A stretch of 27,838 nucleotides of DNA from CAVPDG01 sp963702535 (GCA_963702535.1 CAVPDG010000028.1:1-27838); one strand, 5' to 3'. Shown: positions 1 to 9,393, numbered from the stretch's first letter. The notes: generated by a model not told the origin, from the letters alone. Translations and numbers: made by a program.

Positions 1-457
1 CCGCTCGCGGATTTCGGCGCGGTGTGTGGTGTTCAGGTTTTGCATAAAAAGCTGCAGCGCAGGAAGGTGTAATCCAGACCGGAGTTGAGCATCCACTGCT
101 CGACCTTGTAATGCGGCACCCGGGTATTTTGCTCGATGCCGATCAGGGAAAGGAAGACCATGTGCTTTACCCCGGCTACTTTACGCGGCTTCCAAGGCAG
201 GCACCATGAGTCCCTGGACATCCGCGTTTTTTTGTGGCGGGCGCATCACAAAAGCTTTACGGATCCGGCGAAGGCAGGCGCGATATATGGGTCGACCGTA
301 GTCGAATGGGACCGCCGCCACGTCCTCGCCAAAGCGCTGCACGATTTTTCCAGGGAAGAGGTCAGCGCGTGCACGCTCGCTCCCGCAGCCAGCAAAGAGC
401 GGACAACTTCTGCGCCTACATTGCCTAACGCGCCCAAGACAAGTGACGACAATCCAT
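1..457 (-). pseudogene. NmrA-like NAD(P)-binding protein, frame-broken and cut by the window edge
   Basis: This is the N-terminal part of an atypical short-chain dehydrogenase/NmrA-type NAD(P)-binding protein. The nucleotide-binding start reads VLGALGNVGAEVVRSLLAAG (about 380-440). Later blocks read FVMRPPQKNADVQGL (about 215-260), VAGVKHMVFLSLIGIEQN (about 135-190) and FMQNLNTTHRAEIRER (1-48), in the family order. The blocks lie in two or three frames, so at least five single-base shifts are needed. Several fall in homopolymers: an A run near 353, a GG near 276 and a T run near 44. The start codon is probably the ATG at 455-457, itself out of frame with the first block. The C-terminal half lies left of the window. 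It may be a decayed gene or a sequencing artefact. The exact substrate cannot be told. Confidence 0.7.
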
Positions 458-575
458 AGTGTGCATCCTTAGCGAGGTTGGGGGTACTCTCCCAGACACG
501 CAACAGTTATACCAGAAAGCAGACGCATTCAGGCGCAAGAGTGATCGTTCCAACGCCGGTAAGAGCGCTGAACAC

Positions 576-610
576 AAATACTGCATCCGGCGATGCCGGA
601 TGCAGTATTT
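576..610 (-). terminator. Strong hairpin, likely terminator of the YCII-type gene
   Basis: A perfect 15-bp stem (576-590 pairing with 596-610, sequence aaatactgcatccgg) has a 5-nt loop. It lies 39 bp past the stop of the minus-strand YCII-type gene. The stem ends in A/T runs on both sides, so it could work in either direction. The following T tract is short. Confidence 0.6.
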
Positions 611-648
611 ATAAATCTTGTAACCGCAAATTCACTGGTTGGAAACGC

Positions 649-969
649 TTACATCACATCGAACGTCTCGTACACCGATACCTGCCCGCCGGCTTTCAAG
701 TGCGGGCAGCCTTTTGCCATTGCCGTTGCCGCATCCAGGGAATCGGCGGTGATGATCGTGTAACCGGATGCCGGTGTTCCTACCGGAGCATTGCTGACCT
801 TGCCATCGCTGGAGATCGACTTCGCCACCGGCGAGATCGGGTTGCCAGGATCGGCGATCGCCGCACCCAGGACGGTGTACCAATCTGTCCAGGCTTTGAT
901 CACAGCCTTGCTCTCGGCTTCGTTCGCCGGCATACCACCGCCGGTGAATAACAATAAATATTTCGCCAT
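649..969 (-). CDS. YCII-related domain protein
   Basis: A 106-residue intact protein of the YCII/DGPF type, a small ferredoxin-like alpha+beta fold found alone or fused to sigma factors. It opens with the strand MAKYLLLFTGGG and carries the family signature GCPHLKAGGQVSVYE near the C-terminus, preceded by a helix ADSLDAATAMAKG. The length matches stand-alone members. The ATG at 969 has a strong Shine-Dalgarno (GGGGAGG, 978-984) 8 bp upstream. A TATAAT-like -10 lies at 1020-1025 on the minus strand. The gene is monocistronic, with a hairpin terminator at 576-610. Members are often annotated as possible enzymes or regulators, but the biochemical role here is unknown. Confidence 0.9.
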   Translation of the reverse strand: MAKYLLLFTGGGMPANEAESKAVIKAWTDWYTVLGAAIADPGNPISPVAKSISSDGKVSNAPVGTPASGYTIITADSLDAATAMAKGCPHLKAGGQVSVYETFDVM

Positions 970-1019
970 TTTATTTCCTCCCCTGATCTGGTGAATGCGA
1001 ACCTGCCGCCTGTATGCGG

Positions 1020-1025
1020 ATTATA
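1020..1025 (-). promoter_or_regulatory. Putative -10 box of the YCII-type gene
   Basis: On the minus strand the sequence reads TATAAT, about 50 bp before the ATG at 969. No good -35 is seen 17 bp further up, so this is only a tentative promoter. Confidence 0.35.
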
Positions 1026-1187
1026 TAGACCTATTTTATCATATTGCCTGCATCTTAAGAAGCTATCCAAAAATCGATGGGGGCTCCGATTTTAAGACAG
1101 GTTCTAAAGCCACTGGGAATGTGATTGAGAGGTCCCCACACGCAGCTGGAAGATGAACGGCGGTTGGCAGTCCATCCAGGCGTGCGG

Positions 1188-1643
1188 TCACACCGCCTGG
1201 TAGTGGTGTTCCACGAATCGATTCCAGCCCTTCTTCGAGCGGGACTCCACCGCCCATAGAAACCCCCTTCCTCCGCCGGCCAGTATACGGTGCGCGCCAA
1301 TCCTGCGGGCATCTGCGCTTCGAAGCCAACCGCTTCAGGGTGGATGTCGCTCACGTCCGCCAGCCGCCCGACCGAGCGCTTGCCGTCCGATGTGAACGAC
1401 CAGAAGGTCACGACCCCATCATCGCCAACACCAATCAGCGCCAGCTCCTCATAGACACGCCGCTTCTCACCTGCGCCGTATTCCCAATGGGCGATGAATT
1501 GCACGTAGCTGCCGTCCAGGACGGGCTGCAGCGTGCGCCGGCACGCACCGGACCCAGGTCCGAATCCGCTTCCGCAACCCATTCGCCGAACAGCGGCGCA
1601 AACACCCCAGCTTGCCGCGACCTTTCTTCCAAAGCTTAGTCAT
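1188..1643 (-). pseudogene. DUF1579-like beta-barrel protein, frame-broken
   Basis: Joined over three frames, this minus-strand stretch gives a coherent protein of about 150 residues. It starts MTKLWKKGRGKLG (ATG at 1641-1643), continues VFAPLFGEWVAEADSDLGPVR, then LDGSYVQFIAHWEYGAGEKR, then a long block with ALIGVGDDGVVTFWSFTSDG and IHPEAVGFEAQMPAGLARTV. It ends KKGWNRFVEHHYQAV with a TGA at 1188-1190. The opening GEWVGE-like block and the alternating strands resemble DUF1579 proteins with a lipocalin-like barrel. At least three single-base shifts break it. The good conservation of each block suggests a recent break or sequencing errors. Function unknown. Confidence 0.65.
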
Positions 1644-1740
1644 ACCTGCCTCCACTCACCTACCCAAGAACTGCTTTTCCTGAATTATAAAACAAACGGG
1701 TAATACCTGACCGAGTGAAGCCGCTGGCCTCGCACCCCCG

Positions 1741-1899
1741 GCCTTCGCCACCTGGACCGCCCGGTGGGCGCTGTCGGCAATGCCGCCCGCCTTCCAGTAC
1801 CTGCAGCAGCTAGGAGCAGAGGGTCACGACCTGGCAGTGGTGGCTGAGATCTTTATGCGCTCCAGCGGGCGCTCGGTGCGCGAGCTGGTCACGGGCTAA
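1741..1899 (+). pseudogene. Orphan 3' coding scrap
   Basis: A plus-strand open stretch with no start codon ends in TAA at 1897-1899. It translates to 52 residues, including WTARWALSAMPPAFQYLQQ and ending RSVRELVTG. Composition and helix-like pattern look coding, but the frame is lost upstream near 1735. I do not recognise the family. The tail is faintly like the C-termini of NmrA-type proteins, which is only a guess. Confidence 0.3.
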
Positions 1900-1932
1900 A
1901 GACAAGGTGAGCAGATGTAAACATGCCAACGT

Positions 1933-2684
1933 TCAGGGCAATATCCGGAAAGTCTTCATGCTCTGCTCGAATGTCTTCAGGCGTTTTTCGAAATCTTTCG
2001 CCCCGGTGATGAAGGTGATGGTATACAATTCATCGCCTTCCTTGACCAGGTACACCAATTCCATCCCTTTCGCACCATTCGCCGAAAATTCGAGGACCAT
2101 GCGTCCCGCCTGGGTATCACCCAGCTCTACCACACCTTGCTCTATCACGTCAAACTGCTTGGGGAGCTGGTTCTGCGTTAGGTTCAAAATTGTTTCTATC
2201 GGGAGTATCGATGGCAGCTTTTCCCTGCCAATATTCACAGTGGTGAGATACTTTGCCTTACCAACCTTTGTATCGAAAGCCCAGAACACAAAGGCGGAGG
2301 GGTTATTCTCGAACATCTTGGCGGCATCCTTATAATCACCCCCTTCGGATTTGATGACATCCAACAGAAACTCTTTGTCATCCGCGGGATTGCCCCCGAC
2401 ATAGCTCTCCGGCAGCCAGATCTCTATTCCCCGCTCTCGAATCTCACCCAGCCGGGGATGGGGGTCTGCGTGGGCTCTGAGGTGGGTGTAACCGTCGGGG
2501 AGGGCGTTGGGGTAGGCGTGGGGGAGGAGGTGGGCGTGGGTGTGAATGGTCGGCGCGGGCGTGGAGGAGGCCGTTAGCGTGGCGCTTGGCGGGATGGCGG
2601 TCGGCGTGGAGGGAGTGACTGTCAGCCCGGCGCAGGCAAGCACTGCCAGGCTCAGCGTGCACAAGACGAACAAGAAGGCTTCAT
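1933..2684 (-). pseudogene. Secreted lipoprotein with T/P-rich linker, frame-broken near the N-terminus
   Basis: A lipoprotein of about 250 residues. The likely start is the ATG at 2682-2684, with AAGGAG about 8 bp upstream. One base is missing just after it, before the signal peptide FLFVLCTLSLAVLACAG with lipobox Cys. A Thr/Pro linker (TPTPTPSPTVTPTSEPTQTP) is read in a second frame over about 2455-2545. The globular domain returns to the first frame at about 2440 (GIEIWLPESYVGG) and runs intact to the stop at 1933. One break is in a G run (GGGG for an expected GGGGG). The mature domain of about 165 residues, ending in a helix FEQSMKTFRILP, is not one I recognise. It may act at the cell surface. 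Confidence 0.7.
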
Positions 2685-3081
2685 CAGGTGTCTCCTTAGG
2701 TCGGTCTGGTATTCTGGAACCGGATAACGAATTTACGCTGCCAAAACCAGTAACTTTACCGCAAAAAGACGCCTGCTTTATAGAAATAAAACAGCCTAAG
2801 GCGCGGGGAACTGCCCGTACCTTGGGGCTGCAATCCGCAAAATCCACACGTGAACGAGTGAAAACCCTATTCGTAGTTCCAGCCGAAGCTCGTATTGACA
2901 ACCTCCGTCGGTCCGGTGATTTTAATTGTATACCTTGCCACAAGATTTGACCCGCTGGAACCAGTAGCCAGGTTTCTTGAAAGCCGTGTTGCTCTGCCTG
3001 GAGGTAACTGAAACGCAGTAGAAGCTGTTTTTAAGATTTGCATCTGCCGATTTCTATCTCCTTACTCACGATTCCTAACTC
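2685..3081. other. Intergenic stretch with heptamer repeat at its right end
   Basis: I find no convincing gene in this 397-bp stretch between the lipoprotein start and the alcohol dehydrogenase stop. An open frame on the minus strand continues through it but lacks conserved features and is broken by the better lipoprotein start at 2684. The right end (about 3060-3105) carries imperfect tandem copies of CCTAACT that run into the last codons of the next gene. Confidence 0.4.
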
Positions 3082-4099
3082 CTAACTCGCAACTCTTAAC
3101 ACCGCCTCCCCATTGATCCTGCTCTCCTTCAGATCCAGCAGCGCCCGGTTCGCCTCCTCCAGCGGGTAGACCGTCACCGTCGATTTTATCCCCATCTCAT
3201 TGGCTATGCGAAGAAACTCGACCCCGTCCCGGTAGGTGGCGTTCGCCACGCTGCGCAGGGTGCGCTCGCCGTAAATCAGGCTATACGGCATCGCCGGTAT
3301 TTCCGACATGTGGATGGCGTTGATCGCCAGCGTGCCGCCCGGGCGCAGCTTCTCCAGCGCCAGCGGCACCAGCCTGCCCGACGGGGCGAAGATCACCGCC
3401 CGGTCGAGCAATTTTGGCGCCTTGTCCTCGATACCCCCCGTCCAGGCTGCCCCCAGCTCCTCGGCGTGCCGGCGGTGTTCTGCGCAGCGGGTGAAGGCAT
3501 ACACCTCGCAGCCCCAGCCACGCGCCACCTGGATCGCCAGGTGGGCGCTGGCGCCGAAGCCCACCAGCCCCACCCGCTCGCCGGGATGCACGTCTGCCAG
3601 GCGTAGCGAGCGGTAGCCGATGATCCCGGCGCAGAGCAGCGGCGCAGCCTGCTCGTCGCTCATCCCTGCCGGGATGGGCAGCAGGTAGTGGACATCCGCC
3701 AGCATGTATTCGGCGTAGCCGCCGTCCACGTGGAAACCCGTGAACAGCGCCTGCGGGCACAGGTTTTCCTCGCCCCTCAGGCAAAATTCGCATTTTCCGC
3801 AGGCGGAAACTAGCCAGGGCACGCCCACACGATCCCCAACCCGTAGAGACGCAATATTTTGCGTCTCTACGATGGGACCCATCGATTCCACCACCCCCAC
3901 CACCTGGTGACCCGGCGTCAGCGGCAGAGCGCGGCGGGTGGATATCGCCCTCCACCGTGTGCAGGTCGGTGTGGCACACGCCGCACGCCAGCACGCGCAG
4001 CAATGCCTGCCCGGGACCGGGCGCAGGTATTGGTACATCTTCAATAGAAAGCGGCTGCATCTCCGCCCTTGCCTGGACATGCAGCCGCATCGCCTTCAT
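3082..4099 (-). CDS. Zinc-dependent alcohol dehydrogenase family protein, one frameshift
   Basis: Medium-chain zinc alcohol dehydrogenase, oxidising alcohols or reducing aldehydes with NAD(P). The N-terminal catalytic domain begins MKAMRLHVQARAEM (ATG 4099) and has CGVCHTDLHTVEGDIHPP with the first zinc Cys. The frame then shifts near 3933-3940. The rest reads LTPGHQVVGVVE (zinc His), CGKCEFCLRGEENLC (structural zinc site), and a Rossmann segment VGLVGFGASAHLAIQVARGW, ending at 3082. Joined length is about 335 residues, normal for AdhA-like members. A palindromic repeat at 3842-3871 lies in frame inside the gene and adds about ten residues. The gene follows inositol-phosphate synthase on the same strand, with a repeat-rich gap of 52 bp and only a weak ribosome-binding site. 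Confidence 0.85.
3842..3871. repeat. Palindromic element inserted in frame in the alcohol dehydrogenase gene
   Basis: A perfect 13-bp inverted repeat, cgtagagacgcaa (3842-3854) with its complement at 3859-3871 and a 4-nt loop, lies inside the coding region. On the minus strand it encodes VETQNIASLR, an insertion between GVVESMGPI and VGDRVGV. Other family members are expected to have only a short turn there. Confidence 0.75.
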
Positions 4100-4104
4100 T
4101 TCTT

Positions 4105-4151
4105 CAGCGCCTCATCTTTTTCAGTGCTTCAGTGATTTCAGTGTTTCAGTT
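4105..4151. repeat. Degenerate TTCAGTG tandem repeat between two genes
   Basis: Four to six imperfect copies of a 7-9 nt unit, TTCAGTG plus one or two bases, fill the gap between the inositol-phosphate synthase stop and the alcohol dehydrogenase start. Confidence 0.55.
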
Positions 4152-5234
<1,083 letters not shown>

Positions 5235-5285
5235 GTTGCTCTCCTTCGTAGCAGATAACGATGCATGGCTGCATCGGATAATTCC

Positions 5286-5296
5286 GGTGCTATAAT
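5286..5296 (+). promoter_or_regulatory. Putative extended -10 promoter of the sensor kinase
   Basis: The intergenic gap has TGCTATAAT (5288-5296), an extended -10 of the TGnTATAAT form, about 56 bp before the kinase ATG. The -35 region is weak, as is common for extended -10 promoters. Confidence 0.45.
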
Positions 5297-5351
5297 GATG
5301 AGGCGGGCGCAGAGCTGCATCCTGCGCGCTGCATAACCCTAATTCTACCCC

Positions 5352-6857
5352 ATGTCTGCTGAGCGCAAAGCCACTTTTGAACGCCTGGTTGACGTCAGTT
5401 GCCTTCTGAGCAGCGGACTCGAGCGCGAACCCCTGCTCCAGGGATTCGTCGACGCTGCCTGCGAGCTGCTGCGCTGCGAAGCCGCCTCCATCCTCGTGCT
5501 TGAAGAGGAGACCGGCTTGCTCAAGTTCATCGCCGCGCCTGCCCACCAGCGACACGCCTTGCAGCGCCTCCGTGTCCCGCTGGACGCCAGCGTGGCGGGC
5601 ACGGCGTACACCCAGGGTCGCCCGGTGATCGTCAACGACGCCCTCAACAGCCCGCACATCTACCGCGAGGTCGATCGCCTGCTGCAGTTCGAGACGCGCT
5701 CGATCCTGGCAGTCCCAATTCGCTACGGGAGCCAGGTGCTGGGCGTCATGGAAGCGGTCAATAAACACGGCAACGCCCATTATACAGGAGATGATGTCAC
5801 AATTCTAGAGAGGATCGCCGCCTACGCCGCGGTTGCTTTGTACAGCTCCGCCCTGCTCGACGAGACCAACCCCGCCCGCCAGGATGTCGACGCTCTGGAG
5901 CGCATGAAAGCCGATTTTATCGCCATCACCTCGCACGAGCTGCGCACGCCCTTGGGACTGGTGCTGGGTCACGCCGCCCTGCTGCGAGAGGCGATCACCG
6001 AGGAGCCGTACAGCCTGCAGCTAGACGCCATCCTGCGCGCCGTCGCCCGCCTGCAGAAGATCCTCGACGACCTATCCAGCATGGAATCGCCCCACAGCGG
6101 GCGCGGCAAGCTGCACTGGCAGGTGGTCGACCTGGGCGAGCTGCTGCAAACCGTCTGCCGCGGCTTCCAGGATGAGGCGCAGCGCAAGAAGATCGCCATG
6201 GTGGTGCAGACCGGCAGCGCAGACCTGGCAGCCGAGGTGGACGCCGAGAAGATCTCCCTGGCGCTGGGCAACCTGGTGGAAAATTCGCTGCGCTTCACCA
6301 ATCCCGGCGGTCACATTCTGGTCCTCGCCGAGCGCCTGCCGGAGTTCATCCGCATCTCGGTGCTGGACGACGGCGTGGGCATCCCCGCCCGCGACCTGCC
6401 GCACGTCTTCGACCGCTTCTTCCAGGTGGAATCGCACGCCACCCGCCAGCACGGCGGGATGGGGCTGGGGCTCTCCGTTGCCAGGGTGATGGTGGAGCTG
6501 CACGGCGGGCAAATCTGGGCGGAGAGCATCGAAGGACGCGGCAGCAGGTTCTCGATCCTCCTGCCGCGCGCGGGAGTTAAACGACAAACCGCATGGGACA
6601 ATCATGATAAAATCGGTCTAACTACGTGTTTAAGAGAGGGGTTAGTCAGCAGCCCATGCCCGAAGCCCAGACTTTCCATTGCCCATCCTGCTCGGCTCCG
6701 CTCGAAGCGCCTGAGGACGGCGCATCCATACGCTGCCCCTACTGCGGCAGCAGCGTCCTGCCGCCCGGCGCCGCGCAACGGTCGCAACCTGCGCCTTCAA
6801 TCAACGTCTACACGCAATCCGGTACAGTCATCGCCTCCACCGCCAGCCTCGACCTGA
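5352..6857 (+). CDS. GAF-domain sensor histidine kinase
   Basis: A cytoplasmic sensor kinase. A GAF domain covers about residues 10-170 (VDVSCLLSSGLEREPLLQGF to ILERIAAYAAVALYSS). A HisKA dimerisation domain follows with phospho-acceptor His195 in ITSHELRTPLG. The HATPase has the N box LVENSLRFTNPGG, G1 DDGVGIP, F box FDRFF and G2 GGMGLGLSVARVMVELHGG. No membrane segment is seen, so the signal is probably internal. No response regulator gene is adjacent. Homology stops near 6575 (ILLPRA). The open frame runs on to 6857 with low-quality sequence and overlaps the next gene by some 200 bp, so a base is probably missing near 6565-6575. The true end is then likely the TAA at 6578-6580. Confidence 0.9.
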   Translation: MSAERKATFERLVDVSCLLSSGLEREPLLQGFVDAACELLRCEAASILVLEEETGLLKFIAAPAHQRHALQRLRVPLDASVAGTAYTQGRPVIVNDALNSPHIYREVDRLLQFETRSILAVPIRYGSQVLGVMEAVNKHGNAHYTGDDVTILERIAAYAAVALYSSALLDETNPARQDVDALERMKADFIAITSHELRTPLGLVLGHAALLREAITEEPYSLQLDAILRAVARLQKILDDLSSMESPHSGRGKLHWQVVDLGELLQTVCRGFQDEAQRKKIAMVVQTGSADLAAEVDAEKISLALGNLVENSLRFTNPGGHILVLAERLPEFIRISVLDDGVGIPARDLPHVFDRFFQVESHATRQHGGMGLGLSVARVMVELHGGQIWAESIEGRGSRFSILLPRAGVKRQTAWDNHDKIGLTTCLREGLVSSPCPKPRLSIAHPARLRSKRLRTAHPYAAPTAAAASCRPAPRNGRNLRLQSTSTRNPVQSSPPPPAST

Positions 6858-8023
6858 GCGAGGTCAAGTCCCTGCTCGACCAGGGGCAGAAGATGGAAGC
6901 CGTCAAGCGCGTGAGGGAGGCGACCGGACTGGGCTTGAAGCAGTCCAAAGACATCGTGGATGCCCTCGAAGCGGGCATGGACTCCGCCGCCATGAGCGCA
7001 CTCCTGGATGGCATTACCGGGCAGCCGGATGTTGAGAGCCAGACGACGATCAGCATCGACACGACCCCGGGCATCAGCGGTAAAACTGCCGGCATCGCTG
7101 GCGGGTCGCTGGGCTGTGGCATTATTTTGTTAACCGTCTTCATCCTGGCGGTCACACTCATTCCCGTGTTCTTCGCCCTGGCATCGAACGGCGGTCCGCT
7201 GGCGCCGCTGTGGAACCAGATCAACCCCACATCCCCGGTGGGCATCGAGCTGCGCTTCGGCGAGGAGGGCATCGGCGCCGGGCAGATGGACGACCCGCGC
7301 GCCATCGCCGCCGACGACCAGGGCAACCTGTACGTCGCCGATTACAGCTCAGGGCGCCTGCAGTCCTTCGACCCGCAGGGCAAGTTCCGCTGGCTTGCCA
7401 ACCTGGGCGATGACAATTACGTCCAGGCGCTGGAAATCGCCCGCGATGGCGCCCTGCTGGTGGTGACGCGCGGCGAGCTGCTGCGCTTCAACCTCGCGGA
7501 TGGCGCCGAGCTTCCCGCCCCCACCTTCTCCGAAGACTATTATTTTGACGATGTCAGCGTCGCCCCCGACGGGCGTATCGCCGCCATCGTCGATTCGGAG
7601 GACATCCTGCTGCTCGATCCCGGCTACCGGCAGATCCTCTACGTGCCCGCCGCCGTGAGCGCCGTCTCCGGCGATTCCGAGCTGGAAGCCGATATCGAGA
7701 TCGACGGGCTGGGCAACCTGTACGTGCTCGGCTCTTTCAACTACTCCGTCTTCAAGTTCACCCCCGATGGGCGCTTCACCAACCGCATCGCCAGCCGCGG
7801 CGACGGGAAGGGTCAGCTCACCGCCCCCGGTGACCTGGCGGTCGACGGTCAGGGGCGCATCTACATCTCCGATATGGGCGGCGTGCAGATCTTCGACGCC
7901 GACGGGCGCTACCTGAACAAATTCGACCTGGGCGGCTACGTCTTCGGCCTCAACTTCGACCCGCAAGGCAAGCTCTACACCGTCTGCAACGACCCCAAGG
8001 CGATGCGCCTCACCCTGCGCTGA
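6656..8023 (+). CDS. Zinc ribbon, L12-like and NHL beta-propeller membrane protein
   Basis: An unusual modular protein of about 455 residues. It starts (ATG 6656) with a zinc ribbon, CPSC then CPYCGSS. Next is a segment VKRVREATGLGLKQSKDIVD that closely resembles the C-terminal domain of ribosomal protein L7/L12. One transmembrane helix follows (GCGIILLTVFILAVTLIPVF). The rest is a six-bladed NHL/SMP-30-like propeller with repeated blocks such as DDQGNLYVADYSSGRLQSFD and VDGQGRIYISDMGG. The likely topology is cytoplasmic zinc ribbon and L12-like part, external propeller. A GTG ten codons upstream (6626) is possible, but the ATG starts at the conserved zinc ribbon. The stop TGA at 8021-8023 takes its last two bases from the inserted IS. 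Function unknown; perhaps binding or scaffolding. Confidence 0.85.
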   Translation: MPEAQTFHCPSCSAPLEAPEDGASIRCPYCGSSVLPPGAAQRSQPAPSINVYTQSGTVIASTASLDLSEVKSLLDQGQKMEAVKRVREATGLGLKQSKDIVDALEAGMDSAAMSALLDGITGQPDVESQTTISIDTTPGISGKTAGIAGGSLGCGIILLTVFILAVTLIPVFFALASNGGPLAPLWNQINPTSPVGIELRFGEEGIGAGQMDDPRAIAADDQGNLYVADYSSGRLQSFDPQGKFRWLANLGDDNYVQALEIARDGALLVVTRGELLRFNLADGAELPAPTFSEDYYFDDVSVAPDGRIAAIVDSEDILLLDPGYRQILYVPAAVSAVSGDSELEADIEIDGLGNLYVLGSFNYSVFKFTPDGRFTNRIASRGDGKGQLTAPGDLAVDGQGRIYISDMGGVQIFDADGRYLNKFDLGGYVFGLNFDPQGKLYTVCNDPKAMRLTLR

Positions 8024-8059
8024 TGGCTTTCTCAAGAAACCTTGACAGGTAGACAAAAT

Positions 8060-8114
8060 GATCCTCTTCGGTAAAATTGGTTGCGTCTAAACAGCCAAAT
8101 CACCGAGGAGGATC
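8060..8114 (+). promoter_or_regulatory. Leader hairpin that hides the transposase ribosome-binding site
   Basis: Bases 8060-8072 pair with 8102-8114 (13 bp, one G-U), and inside them 8077-8083 pair with 8092-8098 (7 bp, one G-U). The 3' arm contains the Shine-Dalgarno GAGGAGG (8105-8111) of the transposase ATG at 8117. The fold would limit translation of read-through transcripts from outside. Confidence 0.65.
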
Positions 8115-8116
8115 TT

Positions 8117-9323
8117 ATGGAGTATAGCACGCTTGAGTTTTGGCAAGAGATCAGTGAGACAGGGATTGTATATTCGCTTGGCAGCTTGTATGACCGTTTT
8201 CAGCGGATTAGCGATCCGCGCAAGGCTAAAGGGAAACGTTACAGTCTGGTGACATTGATGGTGTTGATCTTTCTGGCAAAGCTGTGCAACCAGGACACAC
8301 CCGTAGCGATTGCCGATTCGGCCAAGAATCATGCGGAAGAATTGGCCAAGTTGTTGAAGTTGCGCCGTAGCTGGATGCCGCATCATAACACCTACCGGCG
8401 GATGTTCCAGGATATTATTAGCGAAGCCGAATTTGAGCAACTGATGCAGGAGTATCACCAACCGCAAGCTGATGAAACCGGAGAAACACTGGCAATGGAT
8501 GGCAAAACGTTGCGGGGTACACGGGTTGCTGATCAAGAACGCGGCGACCATGTTTTGAGCGTGTACGATGGACAAAGCCAACGTGTGATAGCTCAGGAGG
8601 TGGTAGATATCAAGGAAAACGAGATTGTTGCAGCGCCGAAAGCATTGGGGCACGTGTCGATAGCGGGAAAAATCGTCACGGGCGATGCCATGCATACGCA
8701 GCGAGCCATTTCGGCGCACATTGTTGAGCGAGGCGGCGACTATCTGTGGCCGGTCAAGGAGAACCAGGAACGCCTGTATGAAGATATTCAGCGCCTGTTT
8801 GCCCCCGACCAGCCCAAACCTGGATTTGGTAAGATCGCAACCGACTTTCAAGGCACCGAAAAGGTCAACTGCGGACACGGACGGATCGAAAAACGCACCC
8901 TCCAAACGAGCGCCATGCTCAATGACTATCTCGGTTGGCCTGGGATAGGACAAGTGTATCGCCTGGAGCGCAAGTTCACCTGGATACGCCAGGGGAAGGT
9001 CTACAAAACCAGTTGTGAAGTGGAGTTCGGCATTACCAGCCTCACCAGGGGAGAAAGCTTCGCCTGAAAAAGTGCTTGCGGTGAGACGAAAACATTGGTT
9101 GATCGAAACAGGCTTGCATTATCGGCGGGATGTCACTTTCCATGAAGATGCGACTCGCATGACCAAAGGTGCGGCAGGACGGATTCTTGCGATCGTACAT
9201 AATCTGGTTCTGGGCTTGCTCAAGATGGCCGGTTTCACGAATGCCGCTCATGCCCGAAGGTGGTTTGCCGGACATCTTCAGGGAGCTTTCGCCTTGCTGA
9301 TTGCAAGTAATTCCCTTTCTTGA
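8117..9323 (+). CDS. ISAs1-family DDE transposase, one frameshift
   Basis: Cuts and joins the IS ends. The N-terminal DDE_Tnp_1-associated domain (RKAKGKRYSLVTLMVLIFL, NTYRRMFQ) leads to the catalytic core. The first Asp is D128 in AMDGKTLRG and the second is D190 in TGDAMHTQ. The third acid, Glu in RRKHWLIETGLHYRRDVTF, is read only after a frame change near 9052-9058, where an AAA appears to have one A too many. As written, the first frame stops at 9067 after GITSLTRGE and the C-terminal part lies in the 9015-9323 frame. The element is therefore inactive unless this is a sequencing error. The start is the ATG at 8117 with GAGGAGG six bases upstream; the TTG at 8081 lies in the leader hairpin. 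Confidence 0.88.
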
Positions 9324-9352
9324 GAAAGCCATCACCCTGCGCTAACGCTCCC

Positions 9353-9381
9353 TTGCACAACCCCCTTCCCTCGGGTATAAT
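9353..9381 (+). promoter_or_regulatory. Promoter of tRNA-Pro
   Basis: TTGCAC (9353-9358) and a perfect TATAAT (9376-9381) are 17 bp apart. The tRNA begins 12 bp after the -10. The promoter lies just outside the right end of the IS and so was left intact by the insertion. Confidence 0.75.
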
Positions 9382-9393
9382 CCCCTGCGCAAA

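Larger units (their letters stand above)
8022..9333 (+). mobile_element. ISAs1-family insertion sequence
   Basis: A complete 1312-bp element. The ends are perfect 18-bp inverted repeats (gatggctttctcaagaaa at 8022-8039, its complement at 9316-9333). It is flanked by a 10-bp direct repeat, accctgcgct (8012-8021 and 9334-9343), which is the target duplication. It carries one transposase gene with an internal frameshift. G+C is visibly lower than in the flanking genes. Size, target duplication length and transposase all fit the ISAs1 family. The clean ends and duplication point to a fairly recent insertion. Confidence 0.93.

Noticed and set aside
5235..5780. N-terminal extension of inositol-phosphate synthase to 5780
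   Set aside because: The extension is antisense to the kinase gene and unconserved. The ATG at 5234 has a proper ribosome-binding site and begins at the conserved NAD-binding region.
9015..9067. Programmed ribosomal frameshift in the transposase
   Set aside because: The overlap lacks a classic slippery heptamer, and ISAs1 elements normally use one continuous frame. A surplus A in a run explains the break better, especially since such breaks recur across the window.
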